From Diploptera punctata (lineage: Eukaryota; Arthropoda; Insecta; Blattodea; Blaberidae), in assembly GCA_030220185.1 (NCBI GenBank), contig JASPKZ010007548.1, positions 186,001-250,000 on the forward strand: a stretch of 64,000 bases of DNA, given 5' to 3'. Under the pieces are notes generated by a model. That model was not told the origin of the DNA and searched no databases. It was given only the letters and a program-made list of their open reading frames with translations. A program made the position numbers and the translations under genes. Below are positions 1 to 11,015 of the stretch, piece by piece; the first letter of the stretch is position 1, and each line of letters starts with the position of its first letter.

Positions 1-417
1 CAACAATGGCGGCGAGATTATCATTCGATGAACGTAAGTGCATACTGAAGTGTTATTGGAAAGTGGAGAATGTTGTTGAAATGCAACAACGTTGGATGGT
101 TGAATTTGGGACACCACCACCAACAATGGTAACAATAATAAGAATCCGAGACAAGTTTGAAGACAATGCATGACTGCAACAGTACTCTTGTTATCTGTCA
201 AACGTCTCTTTCTTCTGCACCCGCCTTTCAACACATCTTTCACCATTCCATCGTCTTCAAACTTGTCTCGGATTCTTGTTACTGTTACCCTTGTTGGTGG
301 TGGTGTCCCAAATTCAACCATCCAACGTCGTTGCACTTCAACAACATTCTCCACTTTCCAATAACAATTCAGCATGCACTTACGTTCATCAAATGATAAT
401 CTCGCCGCCATTGTTGT
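1..417. mobile_element. Inverted duplication of a transposase N-terminal HTH fragment
   Basis: Bases 1-168 and 253-417 are inverted near-copies around a spacer. Each arm encodes MAARLSFDERKC, then W.VEFGTPPPT and RIRDKFED, the DUF4817-type helix-turn-helix head common in insect mariner-like transposases. The minus copy is the better one: it opens with ATG at 411 and reads on through the spacer (GMVKDVLKGGCRRKRRLTDN). It then runs antisense into the other arm with no stop before the window edge. The plus copy ends at a TGA at 171-173. Only the first 80 or so residues are transposase-like. Confidence 0.55.
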
Positions 418-610
418 TTATAAAGATGTGAAGATTGATGAATGTGTTGCTATGCTTTTCCAGTGCCTTGTGGAACTTACACAACAAAAATTGTAATTCT
501 GTCTCATTTTGTTGCTGAGAAATAACGTTTAAAAAGTGTATATATCAATTTGGGACATTGTATTTTTTTTTTTTCCAATGCTACCAATACGATAACTGTA
601 TTGAACTTAC

Positions 611-758
611 TGTGACGTATGTTGCTGCGTAGATAAGCAGATTGGAAGTTGATTGGTTTATCGTCTATTCGTCCATCAGAATCTGAACCTGGAGAGTCAT
701 ACTCTTCTGTATCAGAGCGTACTGATGGCCTCACATGTGCGTATTCATCTCCATCAAC
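611..758 (-). CDS. Dscam: Dscam-like exon, cytoplasmic tail, last exon in the window
   Basis: A 148-bp exon between acceptor ATTATCAG and donor ACAGTAAGT. It reads VDGDEYAHVRPSVRSDTEEY, DSPGSDSDGRIDDKPINFQS and AYLRSNIRH. Frame and phase follow the exon at 22186-22325, across an intron of about 21.4 kb. It ends in phase 1, so at least one more coding exon lies left of the window. The acidic, serine-rich DSPGSDSD stretch is a possible casein-kinase-2-type site (inference). Confidence 0.78.
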
Positions 759-969
759 CTGATAATGTAACAACAATATTTACATTTATACATTTCACTG
801 TAAACTTTAAAATTAACACATGATTCTGTTTGTTCACCTCTCTTTTAAATCCTGAAACTCAGTACAGAAAACTCTCAATTACCTGTGTTCCTAGACAATG
901 TATTTCAACAAACTTAAGTTAGAACCTTAGACACTGAACTTGATTGATTCTTGGTGGAGGTTACATTTT

Positions 970-1855
970 TCTAACAAGGGAACTGTCAACCATTGCATGT
1001 TGTAACCTACCTTGAAATTTCTTCCACAGAAGCATTGTGATGTACACAGACCGTGTCCAAAAAATTATCTGCCATTTTTAACTGCAAGGCAGTAAAATTC
1101 AGCGCCAAATGTCTCAGTAAAAATATATTGAAATAATACAACTTCTGTATTGGCAGACTATATAATCCTAACTACCCGTCGTCCGTGCTGCTCGCGCCTC
1201 ACTTTACTTCCCTGTTAACTCATGCAGGGATGTGCATCTGCTCCTTACCATGTGTTGTCATTGTTGGATTCTGGCTTCAATTTCTCTACCTAGGTGTTAA
1301 AAAAGGCAGATCATTTTTTGGCTTGGTTCATCACAACACTTCTACCATGAGACTTGAAAGTAAAAATATTGATGTATCCTGAAGATGTTACTGGTGTCTC
1401 ACAGGGTAAGATATCTGATGGGGCTGCCATCTACGACTCGATATCAAGCCGTCTGCTGTATTAACCCCAACAGAAGGGGTACCTCTTCCGCTCTGCTGAC
1501 CGTTGAGGATTTTCTCCTTGTTACTCCAGAGATGGGTCTCCACATTTGTCCCCTGAAGAATAGGTGTTGAGGTCTTCACCTGTATCCATGGGCAGGGGCT
1601 CTTGTTATACTCCGAGAGACTGGGTCCTTGACAGAACTTTGTCACTAGTAATTAGTGGTTACCTCCACGACGAGAACGCGCCCGTCAAGAGTTACCCAAC
1701 TGAATATAGTTACAGCATTTGCCCCCTATAGGCACTGGACCAGGTTAATAGTCTTGTATATTTCCATGGCTAAAGGCCACAACACTTCTCTGGGAGAAAT
1801 TTCAAGGTAGGTTTTGGCATGCAATGGTTGACAGTTTTCTCGTAAGCATAAATCA
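970..1855. mobile_element. MITE-like element, copy 1, with an inserted segment
   Basis: Terminal inverted repeats of about 45-50 bp: AACTGTCAACCATTGCATG near 980 and its complement near 1830, followed inward by CCTACCTTGAAATTTC. A second copy at 30798-31223 shares ends and interior. The present copy is longer because about 370 bp (about 1370-1740) are absent from the other. No coding capacity. Confidence 0.6.
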
Positions 1856-1860
1856 TGTGA

Positions 1861-2422
1861 GTGCTTGATAAACATGCACAACAGAGAGAATACACGTCGA
1901 AACAAATATGTGTAAAATATTCACTATATGCCAAATTTCTCCATGTTTGTGTACTGCTACAAGAAACTATACTAATTCTGAGCTACATTCCAGTTGTACT
2001 GTAAACAATCTAGCATAAGGTATTACACTGCTCACTCCATCTATTGTTGGAAGCATTGTACTGCTTTTAACCGTCATATCACTGAATTGTGTATGATTGG
2101 AACACTCTTCTTAGGTAACATACAGGAAATAAGACTGAATACATGATTAGATGATACCAATAATTAGGAAATTCCTCCACTTCTTTTTTTATTTATGACG
2201 AAAAATTATATGGGCCTACCTAATCAGACATTTATTCTTTTTCCATGATGTCAATAGAAAACCTTTATTTATCATAGGTAATGTACCTTTTTTGGCAGGA
2301 TTTTATTCTAAAGATTTAATTTTGGAAACAGTTTCATTAAGATATTTAAATATTTTTGGTTTTTTTTCTTTTTTATTTTTCTACAGGATTAACTGTATGT
2401 TATTCACTCCGTTTATTTTATT
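1861..2422. other. AT-rich intron, nothing recognised
   Basis: No repeat with visible ends, RNA gene or coding exon was found; poly-T and poly-A runs only. Confidence 0.5.
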
Positions 2423-2876
2423 AGCCATGAGTGATTTCCAATTTATCTAGAGAATTTGGAAATCAAGAGTCGCATTTGTTAGGACTATTTAACGAATAAA
2501 ATTAAGCTGTTTACTTACAAAACATTATTTAAACATAGTTATTTTAAAATATTTGTATATTTAATGTAAACAGCGATGTTTGAAATCAAATGAGAAACCA
2601 TTATGTTTCACTTGTTTCTCACTGCAACCGGATCATATTATTATTGTCAAAGGATCGCAATATTGTAAGAATGCACCCTAGTGGAGAAAAAATGAAACAC
2701 ATCAAACTGTATATTAATTAATTTCCGATGTCCTATGATGTAAATATGACAATTATATTTTTCTGGAACGTTACTACCTGGGAAAAAATATGTGTAAGAA
2801 AGTGCAAACAGTGGTTTCTTTTTTTTTGTGGTATAATCAATTGCCACAAATGTTTTTATATTATATCCCACAAGCA
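2423..2876 (+). repeat. Interspersed repeat F, copy 1 (partial)
   Basis: Starts GCCATGAGTGATTTCCAATT and matches copies at 23732-24490 (+) and 37280-38024 (-) over about 450 bp. Class unknown: no convincing terminal repeats and no ORF. Confidence 0.6.
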
Positions 2877-3027
2877 TTTTGTGTTAAAATTTCATTATGA
2901 GCAAAATTTATGTTCCATTCTGATTCAGCTGTAAATTTTGCTGTTATTTTTACCACATCCTCAATGGCTAATGTAGGATATTTTTCACTAATATATTGAC
3001 TTAGGCTTTCACGGCCGGAGTTACTAT

Positions 3028-3217
3028 GATGATCTTGTAGAAGATTTCCGGGCTGTTGGCCGTGGTCTTGAGGCTTGTAGTTCCCCAACATTTCGCCAGA
3101 GACTGTGTCCAGCATCCTCAAGGGTTGTCTTGAGACTCTCAGTCTCTGGCAAAACGTTGGGGAACTACAAGCCTCAAGACCACGGCCAACAGCCCGGAAA
3201 TCTTCTGCAAGATCATC
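3028..3217. repeat. Inverted repeat, 78-bp arms
   Basis: Arms 3028-3105 and 3140-3217 are near-perfect complements (GATGATCTTGTAGAAGATTT against AAATCTTCTGCAAGATCATC) around a 34-bp loop. It creates an open frame on the minus strand over 2861-3253 that has no recognisable domain. Confidence 0.7.
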
Positions 3218-3274
3218 ATTTTTCATTAAATTTAAAAATTTTAAAATATTCAAAATAACTTTTTTTTTTTACCT

Positions 3275-3712
3275 CAGGGGTCCTCATCTAGGGGATACGT
3301 GGATGGCGACCACAAGGTGCCCAAGCTGAGCAAAACATTTCTTCCGCTTACTTGTGTTTTGCACTCTTTTAATTTTACTATCTCAGCTCTCTTGGTTAAA
3401 TCTTGTTTTTTCGACCCCGACACTATTAGGGCATCCGAGGACTAGGGAGTCTTTCCTTTCTTCCATTTCTTATTTCCTTTATTTTATTTTCTTCTTCAGA
3501 AAAGCCTGACTAGAGGCTATAAGATGGCAGCCCCATCACTGGTCTTGCCTTCCTTTGGCCAGCAACCAATCAAAGGGACTATTACTATGCTTCCAAGTCT
3601 TATATGAGAATTTCCCGGAATCTCTGGGCCGTCCTATGAAATTCTGGAGGGAAAATTGTCTATAGGATCGTAACAGGCCTTGGCCTAATACTTGAAGGAA
3701 GAAGAAGAAGAA
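3275..3712 (+). mobile_element. Non-autonomous retroelement with (GAA)n tail
   Basis: Begins around CTCAGGGGTCCTCATCTAGG and ends GGCCTTGGCCTAATACTTGA followed by GAAGAAGAAGAAGAA, the same kind of tail as the non-LTR-derived element at 8645-9370. No ORF of note. Confidence 0.45.
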
Positions 3713-3991
3713 TTTATTTTTTTGTGCTTTTCAAATGCTTTGCTTTCCAATGTTTAAGAAATTCTACAGAAATATTACCATTATGAAACAATTGAAATTT
3801 CAACATATTCTGCATTGCACATGCACAAGAATAAAACAATGCATATTCAATCTATTAAAATTGTAATTAAGTATTTTAAGATTCTGCCACATAACTTGTA
3901 TAGACATGTGCTAGATAATACACATTTATATTATTTTTATTTTCTTTATTTCAAGTGTTAGAGTGCAAACTACATTTTCTTACACACTTAA

Positions 3992-5315
3992 CACATTGGT
4001 GACGGGCCACGGAGATCTCCGTGTATAAATGGCCAGCGCTAGACGACCGGTCACGGAGATTTCCGTTTTTACGTTTTCTATGGGTTCCCTGCCTCTTCGC
4101 TTTTGAATGAGGCATTCAATTATATTTCTTCTCATTGTGAAATAAATTTTAGTTGTTTTTGTACCCCTCTCTTCTCCTTTATGAAATTGCCAACTTTACA
4201 GAAAGAGTTGTTTACAATTTTATGACAGACGGCTGGTGAAATATGGAATTTTAGTGCCGATAGTTAGGCGATTACGGGATACATATGTAACCTGTAAATA
4301 TATGTTGCAGAGCGGAAAAATTAAAATAAACTCTATTTTGCATTCTGGAGCCGAATTTATATCTGTGGCATCATGTCCACCAGGATAATTATTATAATAG
4401 TGTGGCTATAGCTGAAAATTTGCTCGAAAGAAAGACGAGAGTTTCTGAAGCAATAAAGGTTAACAGAGGGCTTCCAAAATCTTTTGTGGAAGCACGAAAT
4501 AAACTCAAACCAGGAGAAAGTGTTTTTGTAGTAAGGGGGACCTTTTGCTACAAACATCGAAAGATAAAAGAGACGTAAGAATGGTTGGCACATTGCATCA
4601 GGCAACACGAGAGTGGGAGGAGTAAAGTTGTAAAAATGCCCTATTGAATACTTCAATATAACAAGTAGGCCTATGTGAAGGGTGTAGACAGGGCTGACCA
4701 GTACGTATCATAATACTCCATCCTTAGATAAATAGTGAAATGGAGCTAGAAAGTTGTATTGTGGCACTCTTTAATGCTTTCAGGGTCTATAAATTTCAAA
4801 ATCCTAACAGCAAAATGTAAAACAGAAGTTTTTTGTTTGAAACAGCCTCTTGTTTGGCAGTCATGAAATTAGGAACAGATGACAGGGAAGACGAGGAAAG
4901 ACAGAGAGAAAAGAAACCACTTCTAGGAGACCACCTCACGACCCACCAGGGAGGCTAAGACATTAAAAAAAATAAATTAACACCAACTGTGATTGGAAAG
5001 AAAAAAATACCCTCCAAACTTTGCCGCGTTTTTAGTGAACACAAGAAAAGAAACTCGCTACATATGCTCTTTTTCACTGTGCCTTTACATAAAGGGAAAT
5101 GTTTCCAAGGCTATCAAACCCTCAATTTCTACTACAAGGTCTGGTGAGAACACTAATAAAGATTTACCTATGCATTATTGTTATTGACTGTAAATATATT
5201 GATGTAAAAGCCACACTGTGCTAGCGCGGTTTAAAATTTAAAAGTCCACCCTACTGACAGAAATGTCCGGTCCAGCAGCGGTGGGTGGAACGCAGAGCTG
5301 TCGGTCACCAATGTG
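3992..5315 (+). pseudogene. piggyBac-like transposon relic
   Basis: Flanked by TTAA on both sides (3988-3991 and 5316-5319), with terminal inverted repeats CACATTGGTGAC / GTCACCAATGTG. A decayed transposase can be followed on the plus strand from about 4430 to 5185 across frameshifts. Visible blocks are LPKSFVEARNKLKPGESVFV with a following KDKRDVRMVGTLHQ-like stretch, GVDRADQY at about 4680 (the piggyBac GVDxxDQ signature), VVLWLFNAFRVYKFQNPNSK, and near 5040-5100 the cysteine-rich tail KETRYICSF. The last element of the DDD triad is therefore recognisable but the frame is broken. Just inside the left end is the palindrome CACGGAGATCTCCGTG. Confidence 0.75.
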
Positions 5316-5319
5316 TTAA

Positions 5320-5625
5320 AGGTAAAACTATTATTCAACTAATTAAAATGCAGTCATACATCTCTTTTGTTTACATTACAACTGGAACTTAGCTCGGATT
5401 TAGTATAGCACAAAGGGGAAAATAGATTTTGATGGCTGTCAAATTCGCTGTCTAAGGCTGTACAGAAAGATAAGGAAGAATAGATCAATTTTCAAATAGG
5501 AACCAATATTTTCTTAAGTAATCTGGAGTTAGTACAAGACTTTGATTGGGTGAAATTTCTGACGATGCTGAGTGTTACAACATTGATTACAGTACAGTCG
5601 ACTGTGACTGTTATTTGTAGGCAGA
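5320..5625. other. Intron, nothing recognised
   Basis: No feature with ends or coding signal was seen. Confidence 0.4.
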
Positions 5626-5814
5626 CTACTGGCTATGGTGGTCTAGTGGTTATGTTTCTTCCCTCTAGTCCCCAGGCTTGCAGGTTCAAACCTGATTGGT
5701 TTTAATGGATTTTTATGATGGCAAAATCTATGCGAAAAGTACTTCAGGAGGGACTTTATGCCATGGGTCTTGAGTCTGAAGATTTTCAGGCTTATAAAAG
5801 AACCTCAAGTCTGA
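5626..5814 (+). mobile_element. tRNA-related SINE (family E), single copy
   Basis: A tRNA-like head with A-box-like TGGTCTAGTGG and B-box GGTTCAAACC, then a non-tRNA body. Its right end abuts the Harbinger-like element at 5815. Only one copy is in the window, so the boundaries are uncertain. Confidence 0.45.
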
Positions 5815-6406
5815 GGGTCGTATCTATGAATGCATTAGACCGTAAAAGTCATTCTCAGCTTGTACTCTGCTGAGAAAGTTACATCCAAAGATGTTTTTGC
5901 GTACTCAAAATCTGTTCATGCGATAATAATTGTCAAAATTCCTAAGCTACCTGCCGAGGTGACTTTGCAGAGAATGAATTGTGAGCAACCCGATGGGAAC
6001 CGATGGTAACCAATGTACTTTGAAACCTTGCTGCCTACTTTGCTGATTTATCCAAGATGTCGGACTTGAAGACTTCGATCATGTTTTTGGTATACGTGGA
6101 GAAGAGGAATTTGATAGAGTCTACCAAAGAATTCAACTGGAATAACAGGAGCATCGGCGTAATATCGCACGATGCAGACGTCATCGTATACGGTTTTATT
6201 TGCGGGATGCAAGCATAAATATATTCCTCTAGCAGACGAAAATAACGGAAGTGGTTTTATTGCTAAGAATTCTGGGTTAATTTCTTGCCAATATTATGAA
6301 AAAAACTACTTTCATGCATGACCAGTAAGCGACTCGCTAAATTGAACTTTGCACATTCTCAGGGAAAACTCAGCTCACCAGAGACTAATGTATTTGCATG
6401 CGGCCC
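5815..6406. mobile_element. PIF/Harbinger-like element, copy 1
   Basis: Terminal inverted repeats GGGTCGTATCTATGAATGC and GCATGCGGCCC. The flanking trinucleotides are TGA and TAA, so the target duplication is imperfect. About 590 bp, homologous to copies at 16533-17129 and 24847-25430. The short ORF shared by the family is frameshifted here. Confidence 0.6.
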
Positions 6407-6514
6407 TAAATCAGTGCCTCTGACTGAAATGTAACACCGATCTTCACCATCCAAATAATAACTAATAAAATTCATTGTTTAAATCCATTGAGGTGCATAG
6501 TCATATGATAAAAC

Positions 6515-6885
6515 TAAAATATATATAGGCCTACCTTTTTAGTTAGTGCCATCGTCCTCAACTTGTAAAAAGATGTGTTTTTCTTTTCCTGAAGGCCTTT
6601 CAGAATATCTTTTCCATCAGCAGTATAGTTCTTTGCTACATTTGTTGAGATGTTGCCGATAATGTTGGTCTTGATGTAGTGTTGCCCATAACATTACAGA
6701 CAACACTACGTCAAGACCAAAATCATCAAGAACATCTCAACAAATGTAGCAAAGAACTATATCTGCTGATGATGGAATATATATTCTGAAAGGCCTTCAA
6801 GAAAAGAAAAACACGCATATCTTTATACAAATTGAGGATGACGGCACTGACCAAAGAAGGTATATATATATTTTAATTTTATCGT
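6515..6885. mobile_element. PLE-like inverted pair
   Basis: Arms of about 175 bp meet near 6693. The right arm contains CTGATGA at 6766-6772, a GGAATA/UAUUCU stem and GAAA, which resembles the hammerhead core of the other PLE ends. The left arm lacks an intact core. Confidence 0.5.
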
Positions 6886-7307
6886 AATATTTTAATTACC
6901 TACTAGATGTCTCACTGACTCAATAAACTGACCACATGTCCGTCTATATGGAAATATGCATAACTAAATTAAGCTAGGTCAAGAAACTTCCCACTAGGGG
7001 AGCCCCCAGGGATATATGGGGTGGGTGCATACGTACATACAGTACAGGACATAATTAATGCCATCTAACTGCCCAGCGCAGAACCCAAGGCATGAAAAGT
7101 GCAGTAGGTGGCATTAGAACACACAATTTCTTTAATTAAAGTCTTGTACTGACTCGGAATCACTTTAGAAAATGTGAATTCTTATTCAAAAGTTGCTATA
7201 TTCTGTTCCTAAAGTTTATCAATAATAGCCTTTTAAAACACTCCGTACGGTATAACATCCAGTTTTACATTATTTATTATATACACTGTTAATAATCTTA
7301 TATTGTT
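6886..7307. other. AT-rich intron, nothing recognised
   Basis: No feature supported. Confidence 0.4.
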
Positions 7308-7408
7308 GATAGCACTACTTCTCAGTCAATCATCAGAGTTAAACAACATTGGGCATGATCAGTACTTGGATGGGTGACTGCTTGGGAACACCATGTGCTC
7401 TTGTCAAA
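7308..7408 (+). pseudogene. 5S rRNA-derived fragment
   Basis: Contains TCAGTACTTGGATGGGTGAC followed by TGCTTGGGAACACC and GTGCT, preceded by AGAGTTAAACAACATTGGGC. This is the 3' three quarters of 5S rRNA (internal promoter region to the 3' end) with scattered substitutions. The 5' quarter is missing. It is a pseudogene or the head of a 5S-derived SINE; no second copy is present to decide. Confidence 0.75.
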
Positions 7409-7979
7409 ATTAATTTTTTTTCTGTTTTTGTGTTGTAAGAATTATCATGTCTGGTTAACAGGAGTCCTGAGCTTAATTTCTGACTATGTCATATCAATTT
7501 TTCTTTTAGTATAATGTCAGGAATGGCCTCCATTCAAACTATTGTCTGTCCAGCCTAAGAAACACACTTTGACATTTAACTTCAGAATGAATTACTCCGC
7601 GCAGTACGTGCAAAATTTCATGCAACCTCAGTCAGCTGTTTATTATAAGCCGATAAATTAATGCAGAACAATCATTTTAACTTATAATGCTGCAGGCTGT
7701 TTTAACACACACAATGGCATGTTGAAAACCAATTAAATCATAGTTGTTAATATTAAAAAATTTAATTCAAATCAAACATTTAAATTATAATAATTGTACC
7801 TACAGTAAAATCTTTGATCCTTATAATGAACTGTACACTTCACAAAACCGTCCACCACTCCTAAAACAGGTTTAGGCCTTTTCCTCTTTTTGTTGTGTGT
7901 TTTGATATTACCAGTTTCTTTTAATTCCCTGTGAATATGTACAACACTACTCTCCAACACACCAGTATATTCTGCAGTA
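7409..7979. other. AT-rich intron, nothing recognised
   Basis: No supported feature. A 62-codon minus ORF at 7772-7960 has no recognisable domain. Confidence 0.4.
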
Positions 7980-7991
7980 AATTTAACTATA

Positions 7992-8312
7992 CCGCTGTGG
8001 TCTCGAGGTAGCGTGCTGCCTTGTCACACAGCAGGTCCGGGTTCGATCCCCGGTCGGGGCAGTTTTTCTGGGTGAGGTTTTATCGCGGTTTTTCCTCATC
8101 TGTAAGGCAAATGTCAGGAAAACTTTAAGGCTCAAATGGTCCCCGAAATCATATGCCCATCATCATCCTTATCATCATCATAATTTTTCACCGGTGTGGA
8201 AAGCAACGGGAAGCTACCACACCTACAATTCCCTAGTAAAGCTGCAAGCATAGCATGAAAATGCTATGATTGCAGTGAAGGACCTGCCTTCGGGCAGAAT
8301 TATTGTGGATGG
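7992..8312 (+). mobile_element. SINE-A, type 1 tail
   Basis: tRNA-like head with TGGTCTCGAGGTAGCG (A box region) and GGGTTCGATCCCCGGTC (B box), then the family body TTTCTGGGTGAGGTTTT and a 3' half that begins CACCGGTGTGGAAAGCAACG. Target duplication AATTTAACTATA at 7980-7991 and 8313-8324. A complete copy. Confidence 0.85.
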
Positions 8313-8644
8313 AATTTAACTATATCATTCACTACAATGCCAGGATTATGCTCAATAAACTTCAAAATATATTTAACACCATCTGTTTTTCACCACTCTT
8401 TAACAATTTCCCTTTAGGGTGCTTTTTATAATTTTGATCATACTTTTATCACGAGTTAAGTTACCATAAACTATATGAACATATTTGTAACTGGCATTCA
8501 ACTTCCTCTCAAGACTCGACCAGTTTCAAACAAATGTGAATTTTTAGTTACTCTCTGACCTTTGAAGAAACATGTAGGTTTATACTGTATTCTGATCAAC
8601 TATTGTTAATATAAATAGCTTTAAATATGTAATTATATTAATTG

Positions 8645-9370
8645 AATATGTGATCCTTTCTTTGCTTCCGCTGAACTGTGCTTTCTCCACCTAGGGAGTG
8701 CATGACATTATAGTTGGTGGTGGGGTTTGAGTACCTTGATAACCCTGAGAGCTAGGCTGGTGGTAGCGTAGCTACTGGTAGGGTCACCCTAGCCAGACAG
8801 GTCAAAGGAGAGAGATCAGACAAAGTAGCACTCCAGAAGAGGATGTCCAACAGCTTCATAGGCAGATGAAGAGCTTGCTCTCAACAGCAAAGAAGGTAGA
8901 TGAGACTACCTCAAAGTTAGGTAGCTGCTGCCTTGCAGGGTGGGAATTCGCTTTCTAAAGGCTATGGGAAGAAAACCCAGAAAGAAAATCACCTGGTCCT
9001 CCAGGTTGGGGGTTGTGACACTGGGCTGACAACCCCATTCTTGTAAAAAAATGTTATTGTCGAGATACTGTTCAGGATATTGGCCAGCTGACTTTCTGGA
9101 AAATGACCTTTGGCGAGGAAAAAGGACAATGATTTGAATATAGTGACATGGAATGTGATATCCCTGCACAGGGCAGGAGCACTAAAAAATATAATTGAAG
9201 AAGACCGAAGCTGAGATGGACGGATGGAATAGAGGATCTCCAAAAGCTCGGGGTCCGAGGATGGAGAAGGATGGCATTGGACAGGGAGATGCATGGAGGA
9301 GTGTCCTAACAGCAGCCAGGGCTCGTAAAGGGCTGTAGAGCTGGAAGAAGAAGAAGAAGAAGAAGAACTT
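8645..9370 (+). mobile_element. Internally deleted non-LTR retrotransposon (5' end joined to 3' end)
   Basis: About 460 bp of 5' leader is followed at about 9128 by DLNIVTWNVISLHRAGALKN, the start of an APE-type endonuclease ORF. After about 30 codons the sequence jumps to the other end of the element, RWTDGIEDLQKLGVRGW at about 9212-9265, followed by (GAA)n at 9349-9366. The whole reverse transcriptase is missing. CTTTGCTT occurs on both flanks and may be the target duplication. Probably non-autonomous. Confidence 0.6.
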
Positions 9371-9375
9371 TGCTT

Positions 9376-9838
9376 TGTCCATGAACAAATCACAGCAACT
9401 GCAGCAGTCATGTGCTTCAGGGATTTCCTGTCCATTTGTTCTCCCCAAGTGTGTTTCTTAGACTGGACAGACTGTAGTTAGAATAAATTACTAAGTACTT
9501 GAATTGAGAAAAAGCATAATCAGTTAAAAAAACTGAAATTAATGTTCAGGGTTTGCATTATGCTGTTTTGTTATCTCCTAACCAGCATCAGCAACTACTT
9601 CAGTCAGTCTTGGCTCTTCAGAGCTGTTATGTCATGAATAATTTGTATTACCTATATTATTGATATTATATATATCAATTGTACACCAAGCAAATACATA
9701 TCAGGTGTTTTAGAATTGTTCCTATTAAAAGTTCATAAGGTCTATAGAGGAAACTGAATAATGGATCCCTTTTGCCACTGAAGATGATTTATGCTCGCAT
9801 CTATTTTAATAGCCTTCAACAATTCAAAAACTCACTAA
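9376..9838. other. Intron, nothing recognised
   Basis: No supported feature. Confidence 0.4.
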
Positions 9839-9839
9839 A

Positions 9840-9947
9840 CCAGTGGCAGAGCGCTAATGTATAAAACTAGAGGTCTAGGCAGAACATTTTTCTCTTCAAA
9901 TATAATTTGACTTTCAGTGAGAAACATTAAATTTATAATAAAAACTT
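9840..9947 (+). mobile_element. SINE-D copy (tRNA-like part and tail)
   Basis: A partial tRNA-like sequence followed by the family tail TTTTTCTCTTCAAATATAAT and AATTTATAATAAAAA. Confidence 0.55.
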
Positions 9948-10017
9948 CGAAAGAAACTCTACTGGATTTATATAGTAATGTTAAAATTTCCATTCAAAGT
10001 GTTCTTAAATGTCCATC

Positions 10018-10403
10018 ACTATGGTTTTGAAGTAGCATGCTGCCTTGTCATGCAGCGGGCCCAGGTTCAATCTCTGGTTTGGACAAGTTTTCTGGGTGAG
10101 GTTTTTTCCAGATTTTTCCTCACCTATGAGATAAATGTCAGGAAACTTTAAGGCCCAAATGGTCCCCAAACATCATATGGCCAACAAAATCATCATCATT
10201 CATATTCGCCTTGGGTTATGGACTCTCCTGGTGCACCACTATCATCATCATCATCATCATCATCACCCATAATATCATTGGGGCAGCGTAACCCCACCTT
10301 CCAGGCACCCCAACCTGAGAACTGGGTTACAATTATGCCAATGCCAGGAGAGAACACCAGAAATGTTGAAATGACAACCTGGGGCATTAAATAAAATAAA
10401 AAA
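10018..10403 (+). mobile_element. SINE-A, type 2 tail
   Basis: Same head and body as SINE-A type 1 (B box CCAGGTTCAATCTC, then TTTTCTGGGTGAGG), but a different 3' half: GGACTCTCCTGGTGCACCA, a (CAT)n tract at 10228-10266, then CCTTCCAGGCACCCCAACCT and an A-rich end. Near-identical flanks AGTGTTCTTAAAT and AGTGTCCTTAAAT are the target duplication. Confidence 0.8.
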
Positions 10404-10507
10404 GTGTCCTTAAATAAGAAGCTGCCACTTAACATATTGAACAATTGTTCATAGCCTTTGACGCTCTCGGTATTTGTATAAGAGAAAAAATTGCATTTAG
10501 ATTGTAA

Positions 10508-10608
10508 GGCTAGGATAGCTCAGTAGCTGAGTGCAAGTGTATAAAACTAGAGGTCCTGGGTTCAAACCCCAGTCTAGCATAATATTTTTCTCATCAAATA
10601 TCACCAAA
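10508..10608 (+). mobile_element. SINE-D copy with folded tRNA-like head
   Basis: GCTAGGATAGCTCAGTAGCT to GGGTTCAAACCCCAGTCTAG can form a tRNA cloverleaf with a GCTAG/CTAGC acceptor stem. The tail TTTTTCTCATCAAATATC follows. Confidence 0.6.
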
Positions 10609-10624
10609 TCATGATAGATTCTTC

Positions 10625-10925
10625 ACATGAAGGTAAAGTGGCCCTGCCAAAAGCCTTGGTATGCTCTTGGGGTAGTAGGAGGTTAAGGCTCCCACTTTTT
10701 TACACAATCGGCACTAGATGTCAGCCATACGTGACAGCTGCCTTTATTCCCAGAACAAGCACCTGGTACTCATTTCCATCAGAGGCTGAAATGATCCCAG
10801 GGTCATGGTGAAGCCTGAAGATTTGGGTCAGTTTTAAAAATTCTGACCCCACTGAGACTTGAACCCTCGACTTTCTGGCTTGTAGTATATTGCCCTAACC
10901 AACTACACTATAGCATGCCCCCTTA
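10625..10925 (-). mobile_element. SINE-C copy
   Basis: On the minus strand: tRNA-like head TAGTTGGTTAGGGCAATATA and CGAGGGTTCAAGTCTCAGTG, then a body with GAAATGAGTACCAGGTGCTT and GGGAGCCTTAACCTCCTACT. The same family occurs at 49185-49405 (-), 62045-62335 (+) and, in parts, at 45225-45325 and 46745-46945. Confidence 0.75.
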
Positions 10926-10927
10926 AA

Positions 10928-11015
10928 TATTACCCAGGAAACTTGTTCCGACTGAGGATTGAACTCGGGACCACTGCATACAAGTCAGCAATGCTACCTA
11001 CAGATCACAGTGATG
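10928..11015 (-). mobile_element. SINE-A head fragment
   Basis: Minus strand reads CTGTGATCTGTAGGTAGCAT, then GTCCCGAGTTCAATCCTCAG and AAGTTTCCTGGGTAATATT: the tRNA-like head of SINE-A without its 3' half. Confidence 0.5.

Noticed and set aside
2861..3253. 130-codon minus ORF
   Set aside because: It is created by the inverted repeat 3028-3217; no domain is recognisable and both strands of the repeat are similarly open.
9182..9448. Minus-strand ORFs with long Ser or Phe runs
   Set aside because: Translation of the (GAA)n tail of a retroelement.
10228..10266. Asp-rich protein tract on the minus strand
   Set aside because: A (CAT)n microsatellite inside SINE-A.
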